Assembly (NCBI GenBank): GCA_021738345.1
Contig: JAIPCE010000018.1
Span: 1-33,961 of the forward strand
Origin: Rhodoferax sp.
GTDB taxonomy: Bacteria > Pseudomonadota > Gammaproteobacteria > Burkholderiales > Burkholderiaceae_C
Direction of reading: 5' to 3'
DNA length: 33,961 nt
The first letter of the stretch is position 1. Every line of letters starts with the position of its first letter. The position numbers and the translations under genes are program-made. The notes under the pieces are model-generated. The model was not told the DNA's origin and did no database searches. It worked only from the letters and a program-made list of their open reading frames with translations. Shown piece after piece: positions 21,451-31,043 of the stretch.

Positions 21451-21933
21451 TCAGCGAATTGCAGGGATAACGACCACCAGGCGCGTGCCGGCCATTGCGT
21501 CATGAAGAAACTGTTGATCCGGATGCAAGCGACTCAGTAAGGCCCATACCGCGATCCAGCCGATCACAATCACCATGACTTCGGCTGCGCTAAGCTGGAA
21601 CATAGAAAGTACAGCCAGTGGTGGCAGGAACCAGGTCCAGCTCAGGCAGTACCGTGCCAAAGCGCGCCATTGCGTGATAGGCATACCTTGCCGATCTACT
21701 ACCCGGATGTGCCATGTTTTCATGGCCAGAGTTTGACCCTTTGCCCAGAACCAGACAAAATAAATACCGAATACGACGAATAAAAATCCCTGAAGGGCAT
21801 GGCGGTTGTCCATTGCATTGCGGGTCTGACTTAGAGTACCAAACAGATAAGCGGCGATAAAAACCACACCAAACATCAGCATGCCCTCGTAGAGCCAACA
21901 CGCCATACGGCGCGACAAACCTGGAGTCAGCAT
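21451..21933 (-). CDS. RDD family membrane protein
   Basis: 'RRMACWLYEGMLMFGVVFIAAYLFG...KGQTLAMKTWHIRVVDRQGMPITQWRALARY' is typical of the RDD domain. Confidence 0.88.
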   Translation of the reverse strand: MLTPGLSRRMACWLYEGMLMFGVVFIAAYLFGTLSQTRNAMDNRHALQGFLFVVFGIYFVWFWAKGQTLAMKTWHIRVVDRQGMPITQWRALARYCLSWTWFLPPLAVLSMFQLSAAEVMVIVIGWIAVWALLSRLHPDQQFLHDAMAGTRLVVVIPAIR

Positions 21934-22165
21934 CCTAGATTCCTCAGTTGATTGCTCATCTTTGTCAGTAACTTTCTAAGAACACTTACTTTTTTGGCTT
22001 TGAATGGCATTACCCTTTGGGGGGATGGCGCGACGTACCCGATTGAGCCTATGACAACGCGCCTGGGGTCGTTACTCCTCCTTGCAGGCATTAGCCTGCG
22101 TCGTCGTCGCGCCTACCGAGACAGGTCGCCAGCAGCCCACTCGGGCACGTCCGACTGAATCTAGG
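21934..22165. repeat. MITE-like interspersed repeat, copy 1 (232 bp)
   Basis: Begins CCTAGATTCCTCAGTTG and ends CGACTGAATCTAGG (degenerate terminal inverted repeat). Shares a ~70-bp core (~90% identity by eye) plus flanking blocks with 27888..28146. Confidence 0.8.
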
Positions 22166-22285
22166 ATCATTGCATCATGCATAGTCGGGGGTGGGACGCG
22201 GATGGCCTTGGGCCCGCATTGTAGATGCCAGGAGCTGACAGCCAGCGCTCCCCGAGGCAATGTTTTCACTTCCTCGCGCGCTGCC

Positions 22286-22996
22286 CTAACTTGGTGATTC
22301 GGGCGCGCGCTCAGGTTCCAAGGCGGGTTCTGGCTCAGGTGCAGCGGGTTGCGTCGTCGCTGGAGTCGTAGCGGCAGGCTGTGGCAACAGAGTGTTGGGG
22401 TTGACACCCTGTTTGCTGGTGGCTTCCAAGCGCACATTTTGCGGTGTATGGCGCGTTACGGGGACCGCAGCCAATTTGCTAGGTGGCGCTGGCTTGGTGG
22501 CAATGGCTGCACCCAAGGGAACCTTGGTTGCCTGTGCGGCGAGTTTTCGGCGCTCTTCGGGGCTCAACGCTTGGTACGCCTCCCACCCGGCCGCACGATC
22601 TGCTGGAGCCACTTTTTTTGTTTCAGCAAAATTCAGGCGCGCCAACTCACGGTCCCGCGGCGTCAGTGCCGCCCACTCTACCATGCGGGCCTGCAACTTC
22701 AACTGGCTGTCCGATGACAGTGTCGGGTAGGACTGCGCGATAGAAAGCCATTTGAGCTTGTGGGCTTCGCTCAAGCTGTTCCACGCCTTTGCCAGGGGCC
22801 CAAGGGCATCCCTTTGGGGTTTGGTAAGTTCTGTCCAGATCGGCCCGTTGGTGCGAACGACCGCAGTTACCGGGACCGGGGCGTGTACAACTGGCTTGGA
22901 GGGGGGATTTGCTTGTGCTGCGGCAGGTTCAATTCCGGAAAGTAAGCCGAGCGCCAGGGTGGCATACGAAAAAAACACGCTCACTTGCATGGCCAT
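22286..22996 (-). CDS. DUF3106-like secreted protein
   Basis: Signal-peptide-like MAMQVSVFFSYATLALGLLSGIEPAAAQA. 'WTELTKPQRDALGPLAKAWNSLSEAHKLKWLSIAQSYPTLS' repeats typical of DUF3106; Pro/Ala-rich tail. Confidence 0.8.
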   Translation of the reverse strand: MAMQVSVFFSYATLALGLLSGIEPAAAQANPPSKPVVHAPVPVTAVVRTNGPIWTELTKPQRDALGPLAKAWNSLSEAHKLKWLSIAQSYPTLSSDSQLKLQARMVEWAALTPRDRELARLNFAETKKVAPADRAAGWEAYQALSPEERRKLAAQATKVPLGAAIATKPAPPSKLAAVPVTRHTPQNVRLEATSKQGVNPNTLLPQPAATTPATTQPAAPEPEPALEPERAPESPS

Positions 22997-23090
22997 TGAT
23001 CTGTCAGGCGTTAAGACGGCAGGACCTATCGGCAGGATTGCGCACTGTAGCGTCAAGACGATAAGACAGGGCGTGGATGGTGGTCGGCAC

Positions 23091-23519
23091 TTAGTCTTGA
23101 CCCTGCACGTTCAAAAATCTCAAAAAACCAGGGTCGGTGTAGGCGGCGGGAGGCAAATCATCGGTGAGGAGCTCGGCATCGACTTCCGCGATCTCTTCGG
23201 TGCGATTTTGTTCCTGCAAGGAGCTGATCGCAAGCAAGCCGGCAATCAGTGCGACCAGGGGCAGCAGCGACGCAAATCGATTCCAGAGGTTTGGGTGGTA
23301 CCCACCAAGATGCATTACCGCAGCGTTCCCGCCCACGCTGATAACAGGCACCGTCTGTAGTTTGACCACTTTACGTTGAGCAATCGCCTGCATGCGTGCG
23401 GCCTTTAGCCGCTCCGAGATATCGTGGGGCAGGTGGTCGGTGCTGTCGTTCAATCGTGCAGCAATACGTGAGGCAAATTTGCTCTGGTACGACTCGCTTT
23501 TGTTTAGTGAAATGTTCAT
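23091..23519 (-). CDS. DUF3619-like single-TM protein, translationally coupled to the sigma factor gene
   Basis: 142 aa, cytoplasmic-looking N-terminus, one TM segment 'LLPLVALIAGLLAISSL'. ATGA overlap with the sigma gene stop at 23516. Confidence 0.78.
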   Translation of the reverse strand: MNISLNKSESYQSKFASRIAARLNDSTDHLPHDISERLKAARMQAIAQRKVVKLQTVPVISVGGNAAVMHLGGYHPNLWNRFASLLPLVALIAGLLAISSLQEQNRTEEIAEVDAELLTDDLPPAAYTDPGFLRFLNVQGQD

Positions 23520-24082
23520 AGTGTGATTCCCTTTGCCTTCAAAGCGTGTGCAAGTGTGTGGACAGCCCTGGAACAGTGTGTTTTTACGCTTCCCTGGGAG
23601 CAGCCCATTGCAGCAGCGGTCTCTGCGACATCCATTTCTTCCCAGTAACGCATGAGAAAGGCTTCACGTTGACGCGCAGGTAGTTTTTCAATTTCGGTCT
23701 CAATTTGATGCAAGGTTTGTGCCCGCTGGGTCTGAGTCTCGGCGCTCTCGCTTAGTTCCGGTCCATTAGAGGACTGCAAAGTTTCGAGTAAGTCAAATGA
23801 CCCGTCACTATCCGCGGATTCAAATTCGCCGAGGTTGGTGAACAGCGCGTTGCGGGTTTTTTGCCGTCTAAACCAATCTAGTGTGCAATTGGAAAGGATG
23901 CGCTGAAACAACATGGGCAGCTCTTCGGCCGGCTTGTGTCCGTAGTGCTCGGCCAGCTTCATCATGCTGTCTTGCACAATATCGAGCGCTGCCTCTTCGT
24001 TGCGAACGTGGTAAACCGAGCGCTTGAAGGCCCGTTTTTCAACGTTCTTGAGAAAATCTGACAGTTCGGATTCGGAAGCCAA
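23516..24082 (-). CDS. ECF-type RNA polymerase sigma factor (sigma-70 family)
   Basis: 'FKRSVYHVRNEEAALDIVQDSMMKLAEHYG' (region 2) and 'LPARQREAFLMRYWEEMDVAETAAAMGCSQGSVKTHCSRAVHTLAHAL' (region 4). Probable TTG start at 24082 (LASESELSDFLKNVEKRAFK); the track start at 24157 is also TTG. Confidence 0.88.
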   Translation of the reverse strand: MASESELSDFLKNVEKRAFKRSVYHVRNEEAALDIVQDSMMKLAEHYGHKPAEELPMLFQRILSNCTLDWFRRQKTRNALFTNLGEFESADSDGSFDLLETLQSSNGPELSESAETQTQRAQTLHQIETEIEKLPARQREAFLMRYWEEMDVAETAAAMGCSQGSVKTHCSRAVHTLAHALKAKGITL

Positions 24083-24259
24083 AAGTGCAAAGCCCACGGC
24101 TAAAAACAGTGTGCAGACCCAGGTTGAGACGCCATTCTTTGGCAAAACGTGCTGCAAACGCTGGGATTATGGCATTGTGAACGCATCATTTCATCGCACT
24201 TGCCCACAATAGCGACGCGACCAATGCGATAATCGCGCTTGCAAATCAAAAGGCAAACG

Positions 24260-24303
24260 GGTTCTGGTCCGGTGCAGCATTCAATGCACCTATGGCTTGA
24301 ACC
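24260..24303 (+). other. Nested inverted repeats in the 5' region of ilvB
   Basis: GGTTC (24260-24264)...GAACC (24299-24303) encloses GGTGCA (24271-24276)...TGCACC (24285-24290). Confidence 0.4.
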
Positions 24304-24383
24304 TTAAGTTCGGCCGCAACACCACAAGTGTGTGCGAAAGAGCACCCAAGGTTTTTCGTCAGAGAAATTCACAAAGGTTCATC

Positions 24384-26174
24384 ATGGAAATTTCAAAAGC
24401 TGAAATCGCATCGGCATCGGCTGCGGCCAAGTCCCCCAAGGTAACGACTTCTGCGCACGAGCTGCGTGGTGCAGAGGTCTTGGTCAAAGCCTTGCAGGCT
24501 GAAGGTGTCAAATACGTGTGGGGGTATCCAGGTGGAGCCGTCTTGCACATCTATGACGCTTTTTACAAACAGGACACCATCCAGCATGTGCTGGTGCGCC
24601 ATGAGCAAGCGGCGGTCCATGCGGCAGACGGTTATGCGCGCGCAACCGGAGATGTCGGTGTGGCGCTGGTCACTTCGGGTCCGGGAGTCACCAATGCGGT
24701 CACGGGTATTGCGACGGCCTATATGGACAGTATTCCAATGGTCATTATTACGGGTCAGGTGCCCACACATGCGATAGGAATGGATGCCTTTCAGGAGTGT
24801 GACGCTGTCGGCATCACACGGCCGGTGGTCAAGCACAATTTTCTGGTCAAGGATGCGCGTGAGCTGGCAATGACTCTGAAAAAAGCGTTCCACATTGCGC
24901 GCAGTGGCAGGCCAGGCCCTGTCGTGGTAGACATCCCCAAAGATGTATCGTTCAAGAAAGTCCCCTATGCGGGCTATCCGTCTTCGGTCGAAATGCGTTC
25001 TTACAACCCGGTGCGCAAGGGCCACGGGGGGCAAATTCGCAAGGCTTTGCAGCTTTTGTTGGCTGCCAAGCGTCCTTATATCTATACGGGCGGCGGCGTG
25101 CTGCTCAGCAACGCGTCAGCCGAGTTGCGCACCTTGGTAGACATATTGGGCTACCCTTGCACCAACACCTTGATGGGTCTGGGTGCCTATCCCGCCAGCG
25201 ACCGCAAGTTTTTGGGTATGTTGGGCATGCACGGTACGGTCGAGGCCAACAACGCCATGCAGCATTGCGATGTGCTGCTCGCAGTGGGAGCGCGGTTTGA
25301 TGACCGCGTGATTGGCAATCCCAAGCATTTTGCGCAAAACGAACGAAAGATCATTCACATTGACATTGATCCGTCGAGCATTTCCAAACGGGTGAAGGTC
25401 GACGTTCCGATTGTGGGCGATGTGAAAGACGTGCTGTCTGAAATGATCGCCATGATCAAGGAGGGCACAGTCCGGCCCGATGCCAATGCGTTGGGCGCCT
25501 GGTGGGAGACCATCGACGGCTGGCGCCAGCGCAACTGCATGAAGTACAGCATGGGCAAGGGTGATGTCATCAAACCGCAGTACGTGGTCGAGACACTCTG
25601 GAATATGACCAAAGATGTCGATACCTACATTACCTCTGACGTGGGTCAGCACCAAATGTGGGCGGCGCAGTACTACAAATTCGAGCAGCCACGCCGCTGG
25701 ATCAACTCGGGCGGGCTGGGAACCATGGGTGTGGGCATTCCCTATGCCATGGGCATCAAGCTGGCCAAGCCGGAAAGCGAAGTGTTTTGCATCACGGGGG
25801 AGGGATCGGTGCAAATGTGTATTCAGGAACTGTCGACCTGTCTGCAATACAACACACCGATCAAGATTGTCTCGTTAAATAACCGCTACCTCGGAATGGT
25901 TCGGCAATGGCAAGAGGTGGAATACGAAGGCCGGTATAGCCACAGTTATATGGATGCCTTGCCAAATTTCGTCAAGCTTGCCGAGGCCTATGGGCATGTG
26001 GGGATGTTGATCGAAAAGCCACAGGACGTGGAGCCCGCGCTGCGTGAGGCGCGCAAGCTCAAGGACCGCACGGTTTTTATGGACTTCCGTACCGACCCCA
26101 CTGAAAACGTGTTCCCGATGGTGCAAGCCGGTAAAGGGATCACCGAGATGTTGCTCGGCTCTGAAGATCTATAA
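24384..26174 (+). CDS. ilvB: Acetolactate synthase large subunit
   Basis: 'GAEVLVKALQAEGVKYVWGYPGGAVLHIYDAFY' and the TPP-binding region 'GEGSVQMCIQELSTCLQYNTPIKIVSLNNRYLGMVRQWQE'. Start ATG at 24384. Confidence 0.96.
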   Translation: MEISKAEIASASAAAKSPKVTTSAHELRGAEVLVKALQAEGVKYVWGYPGGAVLHIYDAFYKQDTIQHVLVRHEQAAVHAADGYARATGDVGVALVTSGPGVTNAVTGIATAYMDSIPMVIITGQVPTHAIGMDAFQECDAVGITRPVVKHNFLVKDARELAMTLKKAFHIARSGRPGPVVVDIPKDVSFKKVPYAGYPSSVEMRSYNPVRKGHGGQIRKALQLLLAAKRPYIYTGGGVLLSNASAELRTLVDILGYPCTNTLMGLGAYPASDRKFLGMLGMHGTVEANNAMQHCDVLLAVGARFDDRVIGNPKHFAQNERKIIHIDIDPSSISKRVKVDVPIVGDVKDVLSEMIAMIKEGTVRPDANALGAWWETIDGWRQRNCMKYSMGKGDVIKPQYVVETLWNMTKDVDTYITSDVGQHQMWAAQYYKFEQPRRWINSGGLGTMGVGIPYAMGIKLAKPESEVFCITGEGSVQMCIQELSTCLQYNTPIKIVSLNNRYLGMVRQWQEVEYEGRYSHSYMDALPNFVKLAEAYGHVGMLIEKPQDVEPALREARKLKDRTVFMDFRTDPTENVFPMVQAGKGITEMLLGSEDL

Positions 26175-26219
26175 GCCCCCTTTATTAATTTTTATTTGAC
26201 GAATCTATTGTCTGCCAAG

Positions 26220-26241
26220 CCCGCTTGTTACCGCAAGCGGG
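26220..26241 (+). other. Perfect 8-bp hairpin in the ilvB-ilvH intergenic gap
   Basis: CCCGCTTG (26220-26227), loop TTACCG, CAAGCGGG (26234-26241). No following T tract. Confidence 0.5.
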
Positions 26242-26271
26242 GGAGGGCAACGAAAAGAGGAATCTATCTTT

Positions 26272-27827
<1,556 letters not shown>

Positions 27828-27849
27828 TTTTCTTCCTTTGGGCGATGGA

Positions 27850-27872
27850 AGGCCACTTCGGTGGCCTTTTTC
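27850..27872 (+). terminator. Rho-independent terminator after ilvC
   Basis: AGGCCAC-TTCG-GTGGCCT followed by TTTTTC. UUCG tetraloop, perfect 7-bp stem. Confidence 0.85.
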
Positions 27873-27887
27873 TATGAGAAGAGTTGC

Positions 27888-28146
27888 CCTAGATTCCTCA
27901 GTTGACCGCTTACTTTTAACGGTAAATCCTTATGGAGGCTCACTTTTCTGGCTTTGAACTGCATCACGTTTTGGATGACAGCGCAACGTACCCGATTGAA
28001 CCGCTGGCAACGCGCCTGGGGTCGTTGCTCCTCCTTGCAGGCAGTAGCCTGCAGCGTCGTCGAGCCTACCCAGACAATGGGCTTTTTGTTGGCTGCCCAC
28101 GGCCCGCTAGCAGCCCACTCGGGCACGTCCAACTAAGGAATCTAGG
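27888..28146. repeat. MITE-like interspersed repeat, copy 2 (259 bp)
   Basis: Terminal inverted repeats CCTAGATTCCTCAGTTG ... CAACTAAGGAATCTAGG (16/17). Shares core with 21934..22165. Internal GCAGGC-AGTA-GCCTGC hairpin. Confidence 0.82.
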
Positions 28147-28227
28147 TTGAAAAATGTCGCAAGGGCCGTAAGCTGGCGGCTGACTTACACTCAGGGCGAG
28201 GCGGCATCTATGACGCAAGGAGTTTGA

Positions 28228-29043
28228 ATGAACGACAACACAGATTTGGTGGGAACAGAAAGCGACCCTGTCCTGGTTCGTAAGCGACGCAAAGGTATTT
28301 ATGTGTTACCCAATTTGTTTACCCTGGCCGCATTGTTCGGGGGGTTTTACGCGATTGTGATGGCCATCAATGGGCGTTTTGACTTGGCGTCGGTCGGTAT
28401 ATTTTGTGCGATGGTGCTTGACAGTCTTGACGGTCGCGTTGCCCGCATGACCAATACCCAAAGTGCTTTTGGTGAGCAAATGGACTCATTGTCTGACATG
28501 GTCTCTTTCGGTGCTGCGCCGGCGCTCATTTCTTATGTTTGGGCACTCAATGGTCTGGGTCGCTGGGGTTGGTTCGCCGCATTTGTGTACTGCGCCTGTG
28601 CCGCGTTGCGCCTGGCTCGCTTCAATGTCAATACCACGGTCGTTGACAAGCGCTACTTTCAGGGCTTGCCATCTCCGGCGGCTGCGGCCTTGGTGGCAGG
28701 CTTCATCTGGTTGATGACCGACCTGGGTGTGAAGGGTCCGAGTGTGGCGTGGCCCATGTTTGCCCTGTCGCTATTTGCCGGCTTGACGATGGTGACCAAT
28801 GTGCCGTTTTACAGCTTCAAGGATGTCAGCATGAAGCGCAGCGTTCCTTTTGCAGTGATCGTACTGATAGCCTTGGGAATCGCCGTGGTAAATATTGATC
28901 CACCCACCGTCATGTTTGGTGTGTTTGTGATCTATGGGTTTAGCGGCTATGTGGTGTATGGGTGGCGAAAAGCCAAAGGGGTTCAAACCAGTGTCATCAG
29001 TACATCAACCGACGAACCGGATGAGCGCGGATTGCATCGCTGA
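28228..29043 (+). CDS. pssA: CDP-diacylglycerol--serine O-phosphatidyltransferase
   Basis: CDP-alcohol phosphotransferase signature 'LDSLDGRVARMTNTQSAFGEQMDSLSDMVSFG'; multi-TM. Confidence 0.94.
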   Translation: MNDNTDLVGTESDPVLVRKRRKGIYVLPNLFTLAALFGGFYAIVMAINGRFDLASVGIFCAMVLDSLDGRVARMTNTQSAFGEQMDSLSDMVSFGAAPALISYVWALNGLGRWGWFAAFVYCACAALRLARFNVNTTVVDKRYFQGLPSPAAAALVAGFIWLMTDLGVKGPSVAWPMFALSLFAGLTMVTNVPFYSFKDVSMKRSVPFAVIVLIALGIAVVNIDPPTVMFGVFVIYGFSGYVVYGWRKAKGVQTSVISTSTDEPDERGLHR

Positions 29044-29061
29044 GCGAAGCTGTGGTACATT
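29032..29061 (+). promoter_or_regulatory. Candidate sigma70 promoter for the leuA leader
   Basis: TTGCAT (29032-29037), 18-nt spacer, TACATT (29056-29061), overlapping the 3' end of pssA. Predicted +1 falls at about 29068. Confidence 0.5.
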
Positions 29062-29067
29062 GTCGCC

Positions 29068-29124
29068 ATGAATTATTCCTTGCTACCGCTACTAACATTG
29101 CGCCAAATCGGGCGGAATAAGTAG
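29068..29124 (+). CDS. Leucine-rich leader peptide of leuA attenuator (MNYSLLPLLTLRQIGRNK)
   Basis: ATG AAT TAT TCC TTG CTA CCG CTA CTA ACA TTG CGC CAA ATC GGG CGG AAT AAG TAG: 5 Leu codons in 18, three of them CTA. Followed immediately by an intrinsic terminator upstream of leuA. Confidence 0.82.
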   Translation: MNYSLLPLLTLRQIGRNK

Positions 29125-29143
29125 CGCGCGCACCTTACTCCAC

Positions 29144-29190
29144 AAAAGGCCCGTTAGCGTTTGCAACGGGCCTTTTGCGTTGGTTTTTTT
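29144..29190 (+). terminator. Attenuator terminator upstream of leuA
   Basis: AAAAGGCCCGTT (29144-29155) / AACGGGCCTTTT (29165-29176), perfect 12-bp stem, followed by GCGTTGGTTTTTTT. Confidence 0.82.
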
Positions 29191-29224
29191 GATCGCGTGT
29201 TTTTGAATCTACAGGAGCAATCGT

Positions 29225-30763
29225 ATGGCTGACAAATTGATTATTTTCGACACCACATTGCGCGACGGCGAACAGTCGCCAGGTGCATCCATGACCCGAG
29301 ACGAGAAGCTGCGCATTGCGCGTCAACTGGAACGACTCAAGGTTGATGTCATAGAGGCAGGCTTCGCCGCCAGTTCGAATGGTGATTTTGATGCTGTTCA
29401 ACTCATCGCAAACAGCATCAAGGACTCAACTATCTGCTCTTTGTCGCGTGCCAATGACCGGGATATTTCACGCGCTGCCGAGGCGCTCAAAGGTGCAAAT
29501 CGGGCTCGCATCCATACTTTTATTGCCACCTCACCATTGCATATGGAAAAGAAATTGCGCATGACGCCTGACCAGGTGTTGGAGCAAGCCAGGCAATCGG
29601 TGCGATTCGCCCGCAACCTGGTAGAAGACATTGAGTTCAGCCCGGAAGATGGTTACCGCAGTGATCTCGACTTCCTGTGCCGGGTTCTTGAAGTGGTGAT
29701 CGACGAAGGCGCAACAACCATTAACGTGCCAGACACCGTGGGATATGCAATCCCCGAGCTGTACGGTCAGTTCATCAAAACCCTGCGTGAACGTATCCCC
29801 AACTCGGATAAGGCGATTTGGTCGGTTCATTGCCACAACGATCTGGGTATGGCGGTGGCCAATTCGCTTGCAGGTGTAAAGATTGGAGGCGCGCGGCAGG
29901 TGGAGTGCACTGTTAACGGACTCGGTGAGCGCGCTGGCAATTGCAGCCTTGAAGAAGTTGTGATGGCCGTGAAAACCCGTCAGGACTATTTTGGCTTGGA
30001 CTTGAGCATCGATACACGCCATATTTTGGCCGCTAGCCGAATGGTCAGCCAAACTACCGGTTTTGTGGTTCAGCCCAATAAGGCGGTTGTAGGTGCGAAT
30101 GCTTTTGCGCATGCATCCGGGATTCATCAGGATGGTGTACTGAAGGCACGCGACACCTACGAGATCATGCGGGCTGAGGATGTGGGCTGGACAGCCAATA
30201 AAATTGTTCTGGGAAAGTTGAGTGGTCGCAATGCGTTCAAGCAGCGTCTGCAGGAACTGGGTGTGCAATTGGACAGTGAAGGGGAAATCAATGCGGCATT
30301 TGCTAGATTCAAAGAACTCGCGGACCGCAAGAGCGAAATATTTGATGAAGATATCCTGGCCCTGGTAAGTGACGAAAGTGTCGGGCATGACCATGATATC
30401 TACAATTTTGTGTCACTCTCCCAGCGCAGCGAAACTGGTGAACAACCCTTTGCACGAGTCGTCTTCGTGATGGATGGGAAAGAAGTCACCGGTTCATCGA
30501 TAGGCAATGGTCCCGTTGATGCGTCTCTCAAGGCGATTGAAGTTCACGCCAAAAGCGGTGCTGAAATGGTCTTGTATTCCGTGAATGCCATCAGTGGGTC
30601 GACCGAGAGCCAGGGGGAGGTCACGGTACGACTTCAAAATAGTGGTCGGGTCGTCAATGGCGTAGGTGCCGACCCCGACATCGTGGTGGCATCTGCAAAA
30701 GCCTACCTGAGTGCATTGAACAAGCTCAGCAACAAGGCGGATAGGGTTGCTGCTCAGGGATGA
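29225..30763 (+). CDS. leuA: 2-isopropylmalate synthase
   Basis: '[47 protein letters not shown]'; 512 aa. Confidence 0.97.
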   Translation: MADKLIIFDTTLRDGEQSPGASMTRDEKLRIARQLERLKVDVIEAGFAASSNGDFDAVQLIANSIKDSTICSLSRANDRDISRAAEALKGANRARIHTFIATSPLHMEKKLRMTPDQVLEQARQSVRFARNLVEDIEFSPEDGYRSDLDFLCRVLEVVIDEGATTINVPDTVGYAIPELYGQFIKTLRERIPNSDKAIWSVHCHNDLGMAVANSLAGVKIGGARQVECTVNGLGERAGNCSLEEVVMAVKTRQDYFGLDLSIDTRHILAASRMVSQTTGFVVQPNKAVVGANAFAHASGIHQDGVLKARDTYEIMRAEDVGWTANKIVLGKLSGRNAFKQRLQELGVQLDSEGEINAAFARFKELADRKSEIFDEDILALVSDESVGHDHDIYNFVSLSQRSETGEQPFARVVFVMDGKEVTGSSIGNGPVDASLKAIEVHAKSGAEMVLYSVNAISGSTESQGEVTVRLQNSGRVVNGVGADPDIVVASAKAYLSALNKLSNKADRVAAQG

Positions 30764-31043
30764 AGCCTGTTTTCACTGTCGCATAAATTTGTTTAACTTA
30801 TTCATGCAAGTGCTTGAATGTGCGGGGTAAATTTGATTACACTTTCGCACTCTTGTGGAATTTTGGTCTGCACTTGATGGTGCCAATGCGACAAAGGATG
30901 GCAAGCGGCAGACGGCATGCTCAGATTGAGTGTTCGCACGGTAGGTTGTCGGTCAGGTTGGTTGCCGCTTTCGCGTTGCCGGAGTGCCGTCATTGTTCAC
31001 AAGAGCGTCGGTAGAGTTTGCCTTGCTAAGCTTAGGAGATATT

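Noticed and set aside
25116-25847. 243-aa minus-strand ORF opposite ilvB
   Set aside because: Antisense shadow ORF with no recognisable domain.
27932-28150. Short ORFs (60-86 aa) inside the repeat copy 2, and the related 68-aa ORF at 21952-22158
   Set aside because: Similar short peptides appear in several frames of both repeat copies because the DNA is repeated; frame is not conserved between copies, so they are probably not coding.
27881-28150. Target-site duplication flanking the repeat copies
   Set aside because: Only short ambiguous matches (AT/CAT around copy 1, TTG near copy 2); not convincing beyond the CTAG borders.
29531-30394. 287-aa minus-strand ORF opposite leuA
   Set aside because: Antisense shadow ORF; leuA on the plus strand explains the sequence.
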